A stretch of DNA of 64,000 bases, from NCBI RefSeq assembly GCF_027596085.1, contig NC_072453.1, forward strand, positions 4,123,948 to 4,187,947, in the 5' to 3' direction. Below are positions 40,373-52,845 of this stretch, piece by piece (positions within the stretch are counted from its first letter, which is position 1; each line of letters opens with the position of its first letter). The position numbers and the translations under genes were made by a program. This stretch comes from Anoplopoma fimbria. Its lineage: Eukaryota; Chordata; Actinopteri; Perciformes; Anoplopomatidae. The notes below the pieces were generated by a model. That model saw only the letters and a program-made list of their open reading frames with translations, was not told the origin of the DNA and ran no database searches.

Positions 40373-41408
40373 TTAATACTTCGTACAAAAGCCTTTGTTG
40401 GTAATGACAGCTTCAAGACGCCTCCTGTATGGAGAAACTAGTCGCATGCATTGCTCAGGTGTGATTTTGGCCCATTCCACACAAACAGTCTTCAAATCTT
40501 GAAGGTTCTGTGGGCCTCTTCTATGAACTCTGATCTTTAGTTCTTTCCATAGATTTTCTATTGGATTCAAGTCAGGTGATTGGCTGGGCCATTCTAGCAG
40601 CTTTATTTTCTTTCTCTGAAACCAATTGAGAGTTTCCTTGGCTGTGTGTTTGGGATCATTGTCTTGCTGAAATGTCCACCTTCGTTTCATCTTCATCATC
40701 TTGGTAGATGGCAGCAGATTTTTATCAAGAATGTCTCGAACATTTTTCCATTCATCCTTCCTTCAATTATATGAAGTTTGCCAGTGCCGTATGCTGAAAA
40801 ACAGCCCCACACCATGATGTTCCCGCCTCCAAACTTCACTGTTGGTATGGTGTTTTTGGGGTGATGTGCAGTGCCATTTGACCTCCAAACATGGTGTGTA
40901 TTATGGCATCCAAAGAGTTCAATTTCGGTCCCATCTGACCAGACTATATTTTCCCAGTATTTCACAGGCTTGTCTAAATGTTGTGCAGCAAACTTTAAAC
41001 AAGCTTCAACATGCTTTTTCTTCAGCAATGGAGTCTTGCGTGGTCAGCGTGCATACAGGCCACGGCGGTTGAGTGCATTACTTATTGTTTTCTTTCAAAC
41101 AATTGTACCTGCTAATTCCAGGTCTTTCTGAAGCTCTCCACAAGTGATCCTTGGACAACTCTTCTGATAATTATTTTCACTCCACTGTCAGAAATCTTGC
41201 AAGGAGCACCTGGTCGTGGCCGGTTTATGGTGAAATTATGTTCTTTCCACTTCCGGATTATGACCCCAACAGTGCTCACTGGAACATTCAGAAGTTTAGA
41301 AATCCTTCTGTAACCAATGCCATCAGTGTGTTTTGCAACAATAAGGTTGCGAAGGTCTTGAGAGAGCTCTTTGCTTTGACCCATCATGAGATGTTTCTTG
41401 TGTGACAC
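40373..41408 (-). pseudogene. Tc1-like transposase, inactivated
   Basis: Three minus-strand open pieces together cover a near full-length Tc1 transposase. The first (41408-41112) has the DNA-binding region with a GIGYRRISKLL helix-turn-helix and a GRPR-like RPRPGAP motif. The second (41028-40696) has the first catalytic Asp in VWSDGTE and the glycine box [11 protein letters not shown]. The third (40699-40373) has the second Asp in QQDNDPKHT and the Glu in LNPIENLW, with 34 residues between them (DD34E). The three lie in three different frames, and the stretch between the first two also holds two TGA stops in the expected frame. All catalytic residues survive, but no intact protein can be made. 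There are at least two frameshifts. Confidence 0.93.
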
Positions 41409-41560
41409 CTTGGTAATGAGACACCTTTATATAGGCCATCAGTTGGGACTGAACCAGCTGATATTAATTTGCACTGACAAGGGGCAGGATTGCTTTCTAA
41501 TTACTGATAGATTTCAGCTGGTGTCTTGGCTATCCATGCCTTTTTGCACCTCCCTTTCTT

Positions 41561-41762
41561 CATGTGTTCAATACTTTTTCCTTGTGTCATTCCATTTTAT
41601 TAAACATAACTTAATTTCTGAACTTATTTGTTTGGTTTTCTTTGTATGTATGGATTACTTGGTTTGTTACCGACATCTGGTGAAAATGTCATGTCAATAG
41701 CACCTTTAGAAATATATTTACTGAGAAAATGGTGACTTGTTCAATACTTATTTTACCCGCTG
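41561..41762 (-). repeat. Tc1-like terminal inverted repeat, right
   Basis: Inverted partner of the left repeat. It starts with the inner motif CATGTGTTCAATACTTTTTC and ends TTATTTTACCCGCTG immediately before the flanking TA. Confidence 0.9.
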
Positions 41763-42470
41763 TACTTGGACTCGAGAATTCATATGACAATTTCACACAT
41801 ATGTCCAATACGTATAAAATTATAAAGTGATGTAAATTAGGAAAGGCATGAATGTAAACTGCAACTTGACTTTGGCAGGGGAACACAAATACAATCACTG
41901 GCGCTTCTAAATTAATTTTGTCTTTGTCTACTGAAACATATTGTTAGTCCGTCCTACACTCAATTCTGTGATCACACTATGTCTCCTGTATCGACACAGT
42001 GTAAGAGAGATTCAGGATAACAATATGAAAGTGTTCTTGCATGAGGTCAATGTGATTGTAAAGCACATGTAACCTTCTATAGATTTTAACAGCTAAATCT
42101 TGTGGCGAGGTACCCTTTATTTCTGGTTCCATTTCGTTATATTCCTGTGGATGTTGTTTCAAATGTTGAAAACATATCTCTAGCGAAGATAAGAAAGTTT
42201 GATGCACACTGGGAATGCTTTCTAAAATGTCAACAGTAAACAAACAGTGTAGACGCCTCTTCAGACTCAACACAGTGAGCACTTCTTCCTAGACTTTTTA
42301 TTTCTGCAAAGATGTTCCGTATCATAGAGTGAGAAATCCATCATGCAGAGGCAGAGACAACTTTCTGCACCTAAATTAGTCTCAGAAGCAGCACTCTGTA
42401 ATGTAGTGTATGAAAAAGGAGCAGCACTTTGTCTTTCATTTTTATATTGCTATAATACGGCCTGCAGCTA

Positions 42471-42838
42471 TGGAGGGTTTTAAGGGCCAAAAAATACATT
42501 TATAAATAGATAAATAAGGGTTAAGTTGAATGCTTAAATAAATTGACACAGTTCATTTCTCCTATAAAACATTCTCAGAAGTGATTTATTTATTTAGCTG
42601 CAGCAAGTTACATAAAAGTGTATATAGATAAATAAATACAATTTTGAATGGATAAATAAATGTCTGAGTAAATGAACAAATGCACAAATGCATTCAACAT
42701 TTATTGTCTCCTTTAATTTATGATTTCTTCATTTATGGTGGCAGTTAAGCATTAAATTACATTATGATTTATTTATTTATTTGAGCATTTAATTAGTTAT
42801 GCATTTACATATTTAATTTAAGCCCTTAAAACCCTCCA
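42471..42838. mobile_element. Probable MITE, 368 bp, TA-flanked
   Basis: The ends are perfect inverted repeats of 17 bases (TGGAGGGTTTTAAGGGC), and TA lies outside both ends (42469-42470 and 42839-42840). Beyond the perfect 17 bases, the ends remain loosely complementary and AT-rich, with many AAATAAAT/ATTTATTT steps. There is no open frame. Size, TA flanks and inverted ends fit a non-autonomous Tc1/mariner-type element; its terminal sequence differs from that of the Tc1-like element 0.7 kb away, so another transposase must have moved it. Confidence 0.75.
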
Positions 42839-43601
42839 TACAAAGCTGAATGTAGAGAGTTTGCAGCTAAAGTAGGTGAATCAATTTGTGGGAAAAGTCG
42901 GTATATCAAAGAAGTGAATTACAGCACTTAACTACTAAAAAAAGCATCCTTTATATCATAAATTGCTGATAAATCGGTTACCGAAGGTCTTATATTGACT
43001 CATTGAGGTTATACTCTCATCAAACGTATAATTATGCTTTCTCAGATATTCTCATAAGCCATTTAAACACAGACAATAAGACCGTGTCAATCACAGTAGA
43101 GCTTTCAACGACAGCCAAAACCCATCAACCCTTTTCCGTGAGGTCCCTCTGAAGCATGATTAGAGTGCCCTGTCCCCGTTTGAAGGTTTGCTTTTATTGG
43201 AGAAATCAAAGCGCCGCTGCTCAAATATTCAAGGATGTTGAGTTTGGTTGTCGCCAAGATGTTTGTGGGAGATAATGAAAGACTTATTTGTGATAACTCA
43301 GGAGGAGAGAGCTGTTAGCTGTGTGCGTTGCCGTAAATAAGTAAGCCAATGAGATGGTGTAAAGTGGATTAAGCTCGCTGTGCTAATACCGCAGCCGTCA
43401 CATGTGAGGAGCCATTTGATGTCTGACACAATGCAGACACTACGGGATGGATTCTATCGCAACATCTTCGCTTATGAAGCCCTAAATGTGTATTCAGAGC
43501 CAAGAGACTACATGTTGCTATAAACATGTAGCACATGAGGATATTTGAACCCATTGTAGTGTAGTCTTTGAAGCAGCGTATGTTCATTAAGGATTATGTT
43601 G

Positions 43602-43627
43602 AATTATTATTATTATTATTATTATTC
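43602..43627. repeat. (ATT)8 microsatellite
   Basis: A trinucleotide ATT run in intron DNA. Confidence 0.9.
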
Positions 43628-44891
43628 ATATTATCCTGTTTTTACAGTGACGGAGGGGTTGAGGCAAGCATGGAGATGTGGTTGTGTGTAAAATCAGCCC
43701 TCCAATGTTTTTTTTATGAGATTATAAAGGTGAGGGATAAGTCATAGTGCTTAGTTTTTTAACTCACTTAACACTTTTGACAAATCCAGCCTAAAGTTGT
43801 GAATAATAAAATATTGATCTAGATGATGTGTGAAAAAATATATCTACCTGAAGATGCCAAATTCGCATGGTGAGTTGTTGTTTTTCCTAAATTCATTGGT
43901 CATCTATCAAAATCTGAAAATACCCGGATCTTTAATTTGCTTTTTGAAATATCATCATACAACGCTTTGATTAATCATGAATAAGTCAATCATTCTGACC
44001 CAGTTTTGGCAGCCGTGGACGAAGCTATAATAAGGTATAAGTCCATACACACACATACACACACACACAGAGTCCTTCTCATAACTTGCAAAAAAGAAGT
44101 TGGTAAAAACTTAGATGTGCTTCTGTAGGTCAGACACAAAGTGCTGAGATGACAAGTCTCCCATCCATTAGCAGCCTTGTCTGCTCCCATCTCGTCAGCA
44201 ACTACTGTCATTTAAACACATTCTGGTCCTTCTTTTATGGCAGCTGCTGCTCTTCATACAAACAAGTTACTGTACATCAGGGGGTTTCAAAGCCTGCGGG
44301 CAATTAATTCAACTTTACATCAGAGAGTTTCATAGTTTTCATACCACATTATAACCCTGAAGTGTATAATTCTACTATTCTGTGATTCTACTGTAGATAA
44401 AGTGACTGTTAATTGATAAGAAACACAAGAGACAAGCAGGATTAGAAAGAAAACATCCCTCACACCTCCCACGTACTCAGTAGACATCCATAAATGATGG
44501 TACATGTCCTTAGATAATTCTATTCAACTATACCGCTAAGAGTCATGTTCACATATCTTTTTATAACATTAACGACGTCTAGACGTGTCTGTCAGCGAGA
44601 CATTTAGGACGGCTAACAAAGCCTCCGCTGTCAGTCTCCTCTTAATGGCTGTCCAGAATGTCACATTTTTTCGTGTTTGCCGTGTAACCTTGACTGCACA
44701 GTAGCATGCATGCTGACAAAAGAGCACTCAGTAAAGAACAGTCATCCTTAAAAACAGAAAAAAACAGTCATTATCTCCTTGTTCCAATGTCAGTCAAAAT
44801 GTCTAGGAGGTTCCTCTAAATTCCTTAAATCCAAAAATTGAGCCCCAGACCCAAATGCTTTTATTTCTATCATATTAATCATAATATGTAG

Positions 44892-45201
44892 TAGGGCTGG
44901 GCGACATATCTTGTTATGAGACTTGATATCATCTTAGATTTTGGATATCGTAATATGGCAAAAGTTATGTCTTATCAGTGTTCCACTTTTTATTAATTAC
45001 TCTGAACTTACTGAACTTTTTAGATGTTCTATCAATTGTCTTTACCCACTTGGTCTTTATATACACATTACTGATGATTAATTGTCAAAAAATCATTGTG
45101 CAAATATTTTGTGAAAGCACCAATAGTCAACCCTACAATATTTTCACAATATTAAGGTGTTTGGCCAGACTAACCATGATATTTGATTTGGACCATATCA
45201 C
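44892..45201. mobile_element. Truncated MITE-like repeat with TAGGGCTGGGCGA end
   Basis: The left end TAGGGCTGGGCGACATATC and the interior motifs GATATCATCTTAGATTTTGG, CTTTACCCACTTGGTC, TGTGAAAGCACCAATAGTC and ATATTTGATTTGGACCATATC match a common fish MITE as I remember it. The mirror-image right end (…TCGCCCAGCCCTA) is missing; at about 45201 the sequence changes abruptly into another repeat. It is therefore probably truncated or interrupted. Confidence 0.65.
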
Positions 45202-45400
45202 ATTTTACCAAGAAATTCATGGTCCCAAGAGGATGAATCCTAAGGACTTATGTGATCCACTGCCTCTTCCTCTAGTGCCACTAGTCGGTCAGAGATTTCA
45301 CTAATCCAGTGAAATATCTCAACATCTGGATCAACTAAAAATGTTGGCATGAATGTGATACTTATTCAAATGTGGGAACAACAACACAAACATTTTGTCA
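45202..45400. repeat. Interspersed repeat, copy 3 of the three-copy family
   Basis: Motifs AAATTCATGGTCCCAAGAGG, ATGAATCCTAAGGACTTATG, CCTCTAGTGCCACTAG and CCAGTGAAATATCTCAACAT belong to the same family as the copies near 26651 and 30058. It abuts the MITE-like fragment directly. Confidence 0.6.
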
Positions 45401-46119
45401 GACATTATCTCCCGGTAGACATCCATAGTGTTGTTGTGTTGTATTTGAAGCGTGAGGGAGAAGTACAAACCTTTGCCTACTTTTTTTTTTTATTTGCTTG
45501 GTAGAAGGGGGGGGGGGGGGAGCTTGGTCAATTTTCTAAATCAATTTCTGTTTGTATGTACCTGAATCAAGTCTGTACGTTTTGTTGTTGGGCACTTTTT
45601 GAATTGAATTCTCAAAAGCCGTTCTGCTCTGTCTTCTGTCTCTCTGTACTCCTAGTTTTCTACTGTGAAAGTGGAACCCATCTCACGCTCTCTTCCTTGT
45701 AATAGGCTCATCTTTCCTTCTCCCTCCACTCCCTCTATCTTTCGCGAGTCTGAATAAAGCAGCTAATGGTGCATGAAAATGGTGGCACCATAGTCACGCC
45801 TAGAGACAGACTTTTTCCTCTGTTGTGTGTTGCAGCATTTAAGGGAAAATACACATTTACAGGGATGAGAGGATGCCATTCTTTCACCCATCTCTTTAAT
45901 TTATTGTAAGGCACTGTAAGAACTCAATGACAAATATGTGAACTGAATTATTTAATTATTTTTTCTTATATTTCATAAATTCGTTCTGGTTTCGTTAGCT
46001 TCTCAGTTTGAGTTTCAGTTTGTCTTATAGTGTTACATTTTTATAAATGATTTGAAGACAACCTGCTGATGTTGAATATGTTGATGATGGTGATGATGTT
46101 GTGTCTCGCCTGTCCCCAG

Positions 46120-46260
46120 GTGTACATCCGTATCCTAGACAACGAGTGGAATGTGTACAGGCGCTACACCGAGTTCAGGGAGCTCCACAACCACCTGAGG
46201 ACCCAGTTTCCACAGGTGGACACCTTCAACTTCCCACCCAAGAAAGCCCTAGGGAACAAG
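46120..46260 (+). CDS. snx29: Sorting nexin-29, PX-domain core exon
   Basis: This 141-bp exon (47 codons, phase 0 at both ends) has acceptor CCTGTCCCCAG and donor AAG|GTGAGC. It reads VYIRILDNEWNVYRRYTEF and continues to FNFPPKKALGNK. RRYTEF is the PX signature: the Arg of this motif contacts the 3-phosphate of the lipid headgroup in PX structures. FPPKK is the start of the proline-containing loop that inserts into membranes. Both motifs are intact, so lipid binding is expected to be retained in this exon. It aligns along its whole length with vertebrate SNX29. Confidence 0.95.
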
Positions 46261-49200
46261 GTGAGCTGCAAGTCACAGTGACCTGTTTCTGTGTCGGACT
46301 GCGGACCTTTCTCTGTGACTCTGTGAAAAATATATGTAGAGTAGTGGTACATAAAGACTAATGTGACCTCCTCTTGATAATTCTAGACAAAATATGCCAA
46401 AAAATGGGTCCTTGATTTCAGACAGAAGTAGACACAAGCATTTATCAACCATCGATTTTGTTTGCAGATTATATTAGCTGTAGCTAGCTAGCTAATTAAG
46501 CTAATGTTAGTGGCAGGAGTTGGTTGAAGACGACTTATCCAGCTGTCTTATTAATGTTTCCAGCTGGATGGGTTTTTGGTTAGATGCCTGAAATAAGGTC
46601 TGTGGTTAACACAGGAGATTGTAACATTTTGTTCTAGGACATACATTTTTTTTGTCAATAAATACCACATTCCTGAATTTTGAATCTTATACATGTCTTT
46701 TAAAAAGGCGGTTGCTAATAGGTGTCTAAATGTGACTACAGATGTTGTAGAAGTTGTCGGGATTGTTGCAAAATAAAGAGTAATGATGCATAACAATTAG
46801 AATGCAGTAGTAAGCTAGTTAGCAGGATAGCTAACTTTTTAGCTAATGTTTAAAAACGACTTAACACTTTTGGTTTTGGATTTTTGGTGTTGGATTGTCT
46901 TAACAAAACACACCATCCTCTAAACTCTTTAAACACAGAGCTCTTACCACAGCCCCAATGTGGACAAATCCAAAGCTCTGCAGACTTGCTGTGCCTAGTT
47001 CTGGTCGCTAAGCTCTCCCTTCAGTGGGAGGACTGCACTGATTGGTTGTTTGAACCCTTTTCATCCCTATAAAAGACACTATCCCCCCATGACTTTCACC
47101 AGTTATCAAAAAAAATGCATGTCAGCCTGTAAAGATGGAGTTAAACAGCACCATTTCCCTGCCAGCACTTTATCACTTTTCCTCTTTCGCTATCTTTTTC
47201 TATTTTCCTGACACACACACTCACAACCTCCCTCTTCATCTAAAGGGGACAAACACTGCTCCAGGTCTCCATGGCTCACTTACCTGTCTAGTTAGAAGGA
47301 AAGATCTATCTCCCCCTCACTCTCCCTCTCACCGCTCCCCTCTCTCCCTCCTTTTTCATCCTGTTCTCCTCTGTCTCCCTCAAACCTTTGGGAGATAATT
47401 TGGTTCTGACCCCGATTCTCTGGCTGCTTGGATTTGACGCTGGTCTGACTCCCCACCATCAAAGACACACTGCGCTTTCACGGCTAGAAACTGGACTGAA
47501 CGCCAATGTGCCGGGCCTGCAGTCGTGAGAGGAGGTTTAGTGTGTGTGTGTTGGTCTGCAGGACCGTGTGGGCTCATGTGGAAGTCCAAGTGTCCATCAA
47601 AGGCCTCTGTGTCATTGTGTCCTTGAAAGCTCTCTGAAAGCCCATTACGCTGCAGGTTTGTGTGAATTATTGGTTTTCACCATCTCCAGGAAGTCGGCCA
47701 TCACCGCACAGAAAGCAGCCCCGGCTTTGTTGCTCTCTGAGTACATTTTAAAGCAGGAGCACCACGCACTGCTGGAAAGACCAACACACAACACGAACCC
47801 TTGATTTTACACTTTCCTGTTAAGTATCAGAGTAACTTAACACCAGGTCTTTCTTTTTTTCCTGACCTCACTTTACTCATGTGGAGGTGTTCTCAGGGTG
47901 TGATGTCACTGTTGAGTGTGGTCAAAGGTGCAGCGGTCTTGAAAATGTCACCCAGAAGAGGTCAGTGTTTGATTTTCAGGGTTTAATTTATGTAACAATG
48001 GAAATTCAATAATTCTTAATAACAGACATAAATAACATTGTTGTCAGACACCACTCTCGTCTCTGTTGTATTGATTTTATATTGGTTGCATTCACTCAGT
48101 TTTTTCTTCTCATTATACATAACACATGTATTTTCACCTGTGATTTTCATCTCATGTTCTTTTTTGTACCCAAATTAACTTTTCCTTTGTTTGCCATCCT
48201 GTTAGTTGTTTGTTTTGAGTGGATTAATTTATAATCCTCTTGATGTATCTTCCTCCCCCACTCTCTCCATTAACAGATTCCATTACTTTACAAATATACT
48301 TTGCCCACAGTAATGATGTTCAAATCAGGTTTGCATTGTTGAGACCAGCTTCCCTGTTAATTTGTCTTCCAGGTTGATACTTTAGCCTAAAAATATGTAG
48401 ACAGAAGCTACAATTTTTCCATCTTCGATCAACCGGAGGCCCATTTCACATAAGCGTTTTTGCGAGGCACTTCACATTTCACAAATTATTGTTGCTTACA
48501 ACTTAACAGGGCTCTTGCATGCTCATGCTTGGGTCACAAGTATGGTACTTGTTTCGATTGGTGAAACGTGGCAAAAGAGGAAATTATCTCATCTGGCAAA
48601 CGGCAGCTTGCATTCTGCAAATTTAGTCAAACTAAGCTCAATATCTGTGTCTTTGAACATTCATTGTACTTCTATTGTTCAAAATAGTTGTCTCAAATCA
48701 GCTAGATCTGGTTTTGTCTTCTTAAGTCCCGTAATGTTCTACTGTCTTCTAATGTGTAAGAACAACTTCACCAAGTCAGTTCACTTTTGCATCTAATAAA
48801 CATGTAAAATAAAACTCCACTATGACTCTAATCTGGATGTAGTTAGTCTGTCCATCCACCTCACTCATTAAATTAGTCTAAATCCACCTGTTTTTCATTT
48901 GCAGACCTTTGTTAACCTGAAAGTATGGGGATATGAAACATTTCTAAATGTCTCAAAAATTATATTTGAATGAAAAATTGGTGTATCAGAAGAGAGAAGC
49001 TGCACAAAAGGTTTCAAATTAGAAAATTTGTCATGAACACTATCAATATTGCCTTGAAAAGAATTTCAACTTTTTTGCACAGAGCTGTAGTTAATCCACA
49101 ATTCTCCTGGCGGCAAGGCTATAATAACCATCTAAAGAACAACATTTTGAAAATGAATTTAACATCAACCATGCATGCTACAGCTTTGAAACTTTTAACA

Positions 49201-49434
49201 AAGTATAGACAAGGTTGACAAGGTTTAAACACCACAAACAACATTTTATGAAGACCTTCAAGCTGTAAAATTCCTCAAATTTCTCTAAAAGAGCTGCCAC
49301 AGCAACAGAGGTTTTGGAGAAACTTGCCAACAAGAAACAGAGCTAGAGGCCTTAGGGATCAGAATGAAAGGAAATGAGGGAGCAGGTGGAGGACTTTTTA
49401 GCTCAAAGATTTGATAATAACAAGATTGGTGAAG

Positions 49435-49547
<113 letters not shown>

Positions 49548-49641
49548 GTGGGCATGTGTTTGTGCATGAAAAACATGAATTTCTCTGTGAAAGCTGAAGC
49601 ACAGCATAAAAGAGCAGTTATTCTGTTTGTGTGTTTGAGAG

Positions 49642-49785
<144 letters not shown>

Positions 49786-52492
49786 GTTTTCACAACTATG
49801 TCTCTATACCCCAGAAGTAAGTATCTGCAGCATGGAGTGTGTATTTTGTATATTCAGGTATGTGGTGTTCTCAGTAATCAGCAGGCCTGCCGTTCTGAGT
49901 TTCCCTGTTATTTCAGTCCAGTCAGTGTTTGTGTCTGACTCTCTAGGAGCACTTTGGAGTGTCGCCGGCAGAAACTACCGCCTTCAGCTGAGGTGGGGAG
50001 CAGTGCTGCTGCAGGAATGAAGCATGCAGAGAATAGTGTGTGAATAGGTTTGTTTTACTGGTTTCAAAAATACTAACAGGGTTGTCAATGCAGTAAAAAT
50101 ACCTCTTTAATTGAATTATAACTTATATAAAATGCCACCTGATATACAGACACTAAGTGTCTTCCCTGGTGATACAGCCATCTTTACTTTTTTGCTATTT
50201 TTGCTTCAGTGTGTTCTGCCTTCAGACAGTTTTCAGCAGCTCTGTCCTGCTGCTTTGTCCAAACATTGGGTGATTATGTATAAAATGGGTTACTGTATAC
50301 CCAATTAAGTCCCTTAAAGCCACAGTAAAGCTGCATTCACAACAAATCAGGTGTTGAGGCAAAAATGGCACTCATTCTATTCATTTGAACACGGGCAAGG
50401 AGCAAAAAGTCGAGGGCCCTGTGGCGAAAAGTTGACACTGAAACAACTATTAGAGCAACCCAATCTGACTGAACCTGATCCAGAGCTGCCATGAGGGAAC
50501 AAAAGACGTTAATTGTCATACTGTCCCTTGGTGTTAATGGGACATTAAGTGACGCTCCCACTTTGCTTTACAAACCTGCACTAATCTACGCAATGCCTGA
50601 TTTGGTGTGAAGCCAAGAGTCAGCACTCAAACCCTAGTTACTGTTGATTTTAAATCCAATGTACTGAACGGCTGGGATTTAAAGGTAGAGTTTTTTTGTA
50701 AACAGTAAAGTTCCTTTCAAATTCACTGCTCCTCACCAAAATGTATTATTTATCCTGAGGCCTTTAAGAAATCTAGGATGCATCTCATTCCTCATCAAAC
50801 ATTAGCAGAGCTGATTTTTTTAATATGAAAGGAGAAGAATTTTTAGACCTACATTGTTTATATTCTTAGGCTCTCACTTTTAAAAAAGTTCAAAAAGTTG
50901 AACAATTACTGTGATATCATTACTTTCCCTAGTAACGAGAGTGTAAGGGATGACAATTTCGTTTTCATGCGCACCTTCTATTTTAAGTTCATGTATTTGC
51001 AGCAGCACAAATTGCAGAGCAGCTGAGTGAAGTAGAAAAAAATCAATCAGCAGGTGTGGTGATTATTATCTACTTTCTCAGCAAATCCCATCGCGGATCT
51101 CATAGAAAAGAGGATACAAAGGTTGTAACTGAACGTGTCCTTTTGTAAAAAAGCAAAATATGCAGCTATAACTGACCAGTATAATGTGTGTAGAGGTGTT
51201 AATGGTTAGACCGTAGCAGCCTTGTGCCGTTCTCTGCCGTTTAAATTAAGGTGAACACAGTGAACGGCCGTGCGAAACAGATCATACGATCTCACGCAGC
51301 ACTTCTCAGACGCTGCAGATTTATCAACATGTGTTTCCTGCTGCCTTCAGATGCTGCAGGGATTTCAGAAAATGATGGAAAAGCCTCTCATACAGTAGAG
51401 AGCAGTTGTGGACATGGAGATACTGTAAGAACCAACCACATTCATTCATAGATCAATGCAGACTGATTCACCGAGTTTCCTGCTTAAGCCGCATTACTGG
51501 TTCTTTGTGCAGATTTTGGTCAGAGGATTATAATGTATCTAATATTACCTTTTTAAAGGAGTAATAACTTTGAAAGGAAAATGTTTTGCACTTTCTCTGA
51601 GTAACGTGTCCAACACTGCATAATACCACCTCCAACTATTGGTTGGGAAAATTCACATTAAGTTAAGCACAATAACAAAACCCGTGTTGATAAAAGGTGC
51701 TGCTGTGTTGAATCTTTTCTTCCACTCCTTCTGTGTCCATTTTTGTCTCCCTCGCTGTTCAAGTGTATTTGTTTAGTTTCCTCATCTCCGTCTCCCTGTT
51801 TTTGCTTGAATCTGTTACAAAGCGCCACTTTTGCTACAGTTTTGCAAATCCAAAGCTGATTTTGATGCGCACAAGAGGCCTATCACTATGATGTGCGGCG
51901 AATGATGGAGAATGTTAATGTCAGGAGTGATGCGAGAGGGAGAGACCATCAAAAGCCCTTTAACGGCAGCACCGTGAATATCTGCTCTGCTGTGGTTCTC
52001 TCTGGAAAGGATGAAACACACCAACTGTCAGTGGAGATCAGGAAGTAGAGGAAAAACGTACACGCACATACACACCTAACTTACTCTATTACATGAAAAG
52101 GACACTCGGTTTCGTCATCACGTACACTCTTCCCAGAATGATTGACAGCTCAAAGGGAAACACAGCTGTAGTTCTGCTCTGCTATGGATTTAAGTCAGTA
52201 GAAATCTCATGGAAAAACGTCGTACACATACCCATCACATGTAAAGCAAGTCATTTATACACATGCACACACACTTTTGTGAGATTATCTATGCCAACAC
52301 TGACTTCTCAGGCAGCTTGCATGCCAGGGCCCTGCGATTGGACCGTTCAGCTAATCTTCTGCCTTGTGTGGTGTCAGGACTCATCACTAGTGCAACATGG
52401 GAAGGGAAGGTGAATCACAGAGATGTTAACTCCTGCATGATTCACATGTTACATCTGAAGAGACGGGAATTTTAACTAATATGAAATAGATA

Positions 52493-52845
52493 GGCTGCAC
52501 GGTGGTGTAGTGGTTAGCACTGTCGCCCCACAGCAAGAGGGGCCCGGGTTCAATTCCTGGGCTGTGTGGAGTTTGCATGTTCTCCCTGTGTCAGCGTGGG
52601 TTCTCTCCGGGTTCTCCGGCTTCCTCCCACAGTCCAAAGACATGCAGCTTAGGTGCATTGAAGACTCTAAATTGCCCGTAGGTGTGAATGTGAGTGTGAA
52701 TGGTTGTTTGTCTCTATATGTCAGCCCTGCTACAGACTGGCGACCTGTCCGTGTACCCTGCCTTCGCCCATTGACAGCTGAGATCGGCTCCAGCACCCCT
52801 GCGACCCTTAACTGGATAAGCAGGTTACGGAAAATGGATGGATGG
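52493..52845 (+). mobile_element. tRNA-derived SINE with 12-bp target-site duplication
   Basis: The head starts GGCTGCACGGTGG and has an RNA polymerase III A box (TGGTGTAGTGG, 52503-52513) and a B box (GGTTCAATTCC, 52547-52557), as in a tRNA gene. The body holds GTGTGGAGTTTGCATGTTCT and CCTCCCACAGTCCAAAGACA, segments found in very many fish genomes that I associate with LINE-type 3' tails. It ends in ATGG units. The sequence ATGAAATAGATA occurs exactly on both sides (52481-52492 and 52846-52857), a target-site duplication showing insertion by retroposition. Part of the right copy overlaps the ATGG tail, but at least AAATAGATA is unambiguous. It cannot fold as a normal tRNA and is not a tRNA gene. 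Confidence 0.85.

Larger units (their letters stand above)
40157..41762 (-). mobile_element. Tc1/mariner-family DNA transposon, 1.6 kb, IR/DR type
   Basis: The element is flanked by TA on both sides (40155-40156 and 41763-41764), the target duplication of the Tc1/mariner superfamily. It begins CAGCGGGTAAAATAAGTAT, and its other end is the inverted copy. The inverted repeats run about 200 bp (40157 to about 40361, and about 41561 to 41762) with only a few substitutions and one small indel. Each holds an outer and an inner copy of a GTATTGAACA-like motif, the IR/DR layout of fish Tc1 elements. The interior encodes a broken transposase on the minus strand. It is non-autonomous as printed, though its ends look well preserved. 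Confidence 0.95.

Noticed and set aside
45507..45521. G-runs (also 21560-21573 and 22666-22681) as quadruplex regulatory sites
   Set aside because: Single homopolymer runs without the four-tract spacing; also common sites of sequencing error.
52493..52570. A tRNA gene, because of A and B boxes
   Set aside because: The sequence continues into a SINE body with an ATGG tail and target-site duplication; no complete cloverleaf with acceptor pairing is apparent.
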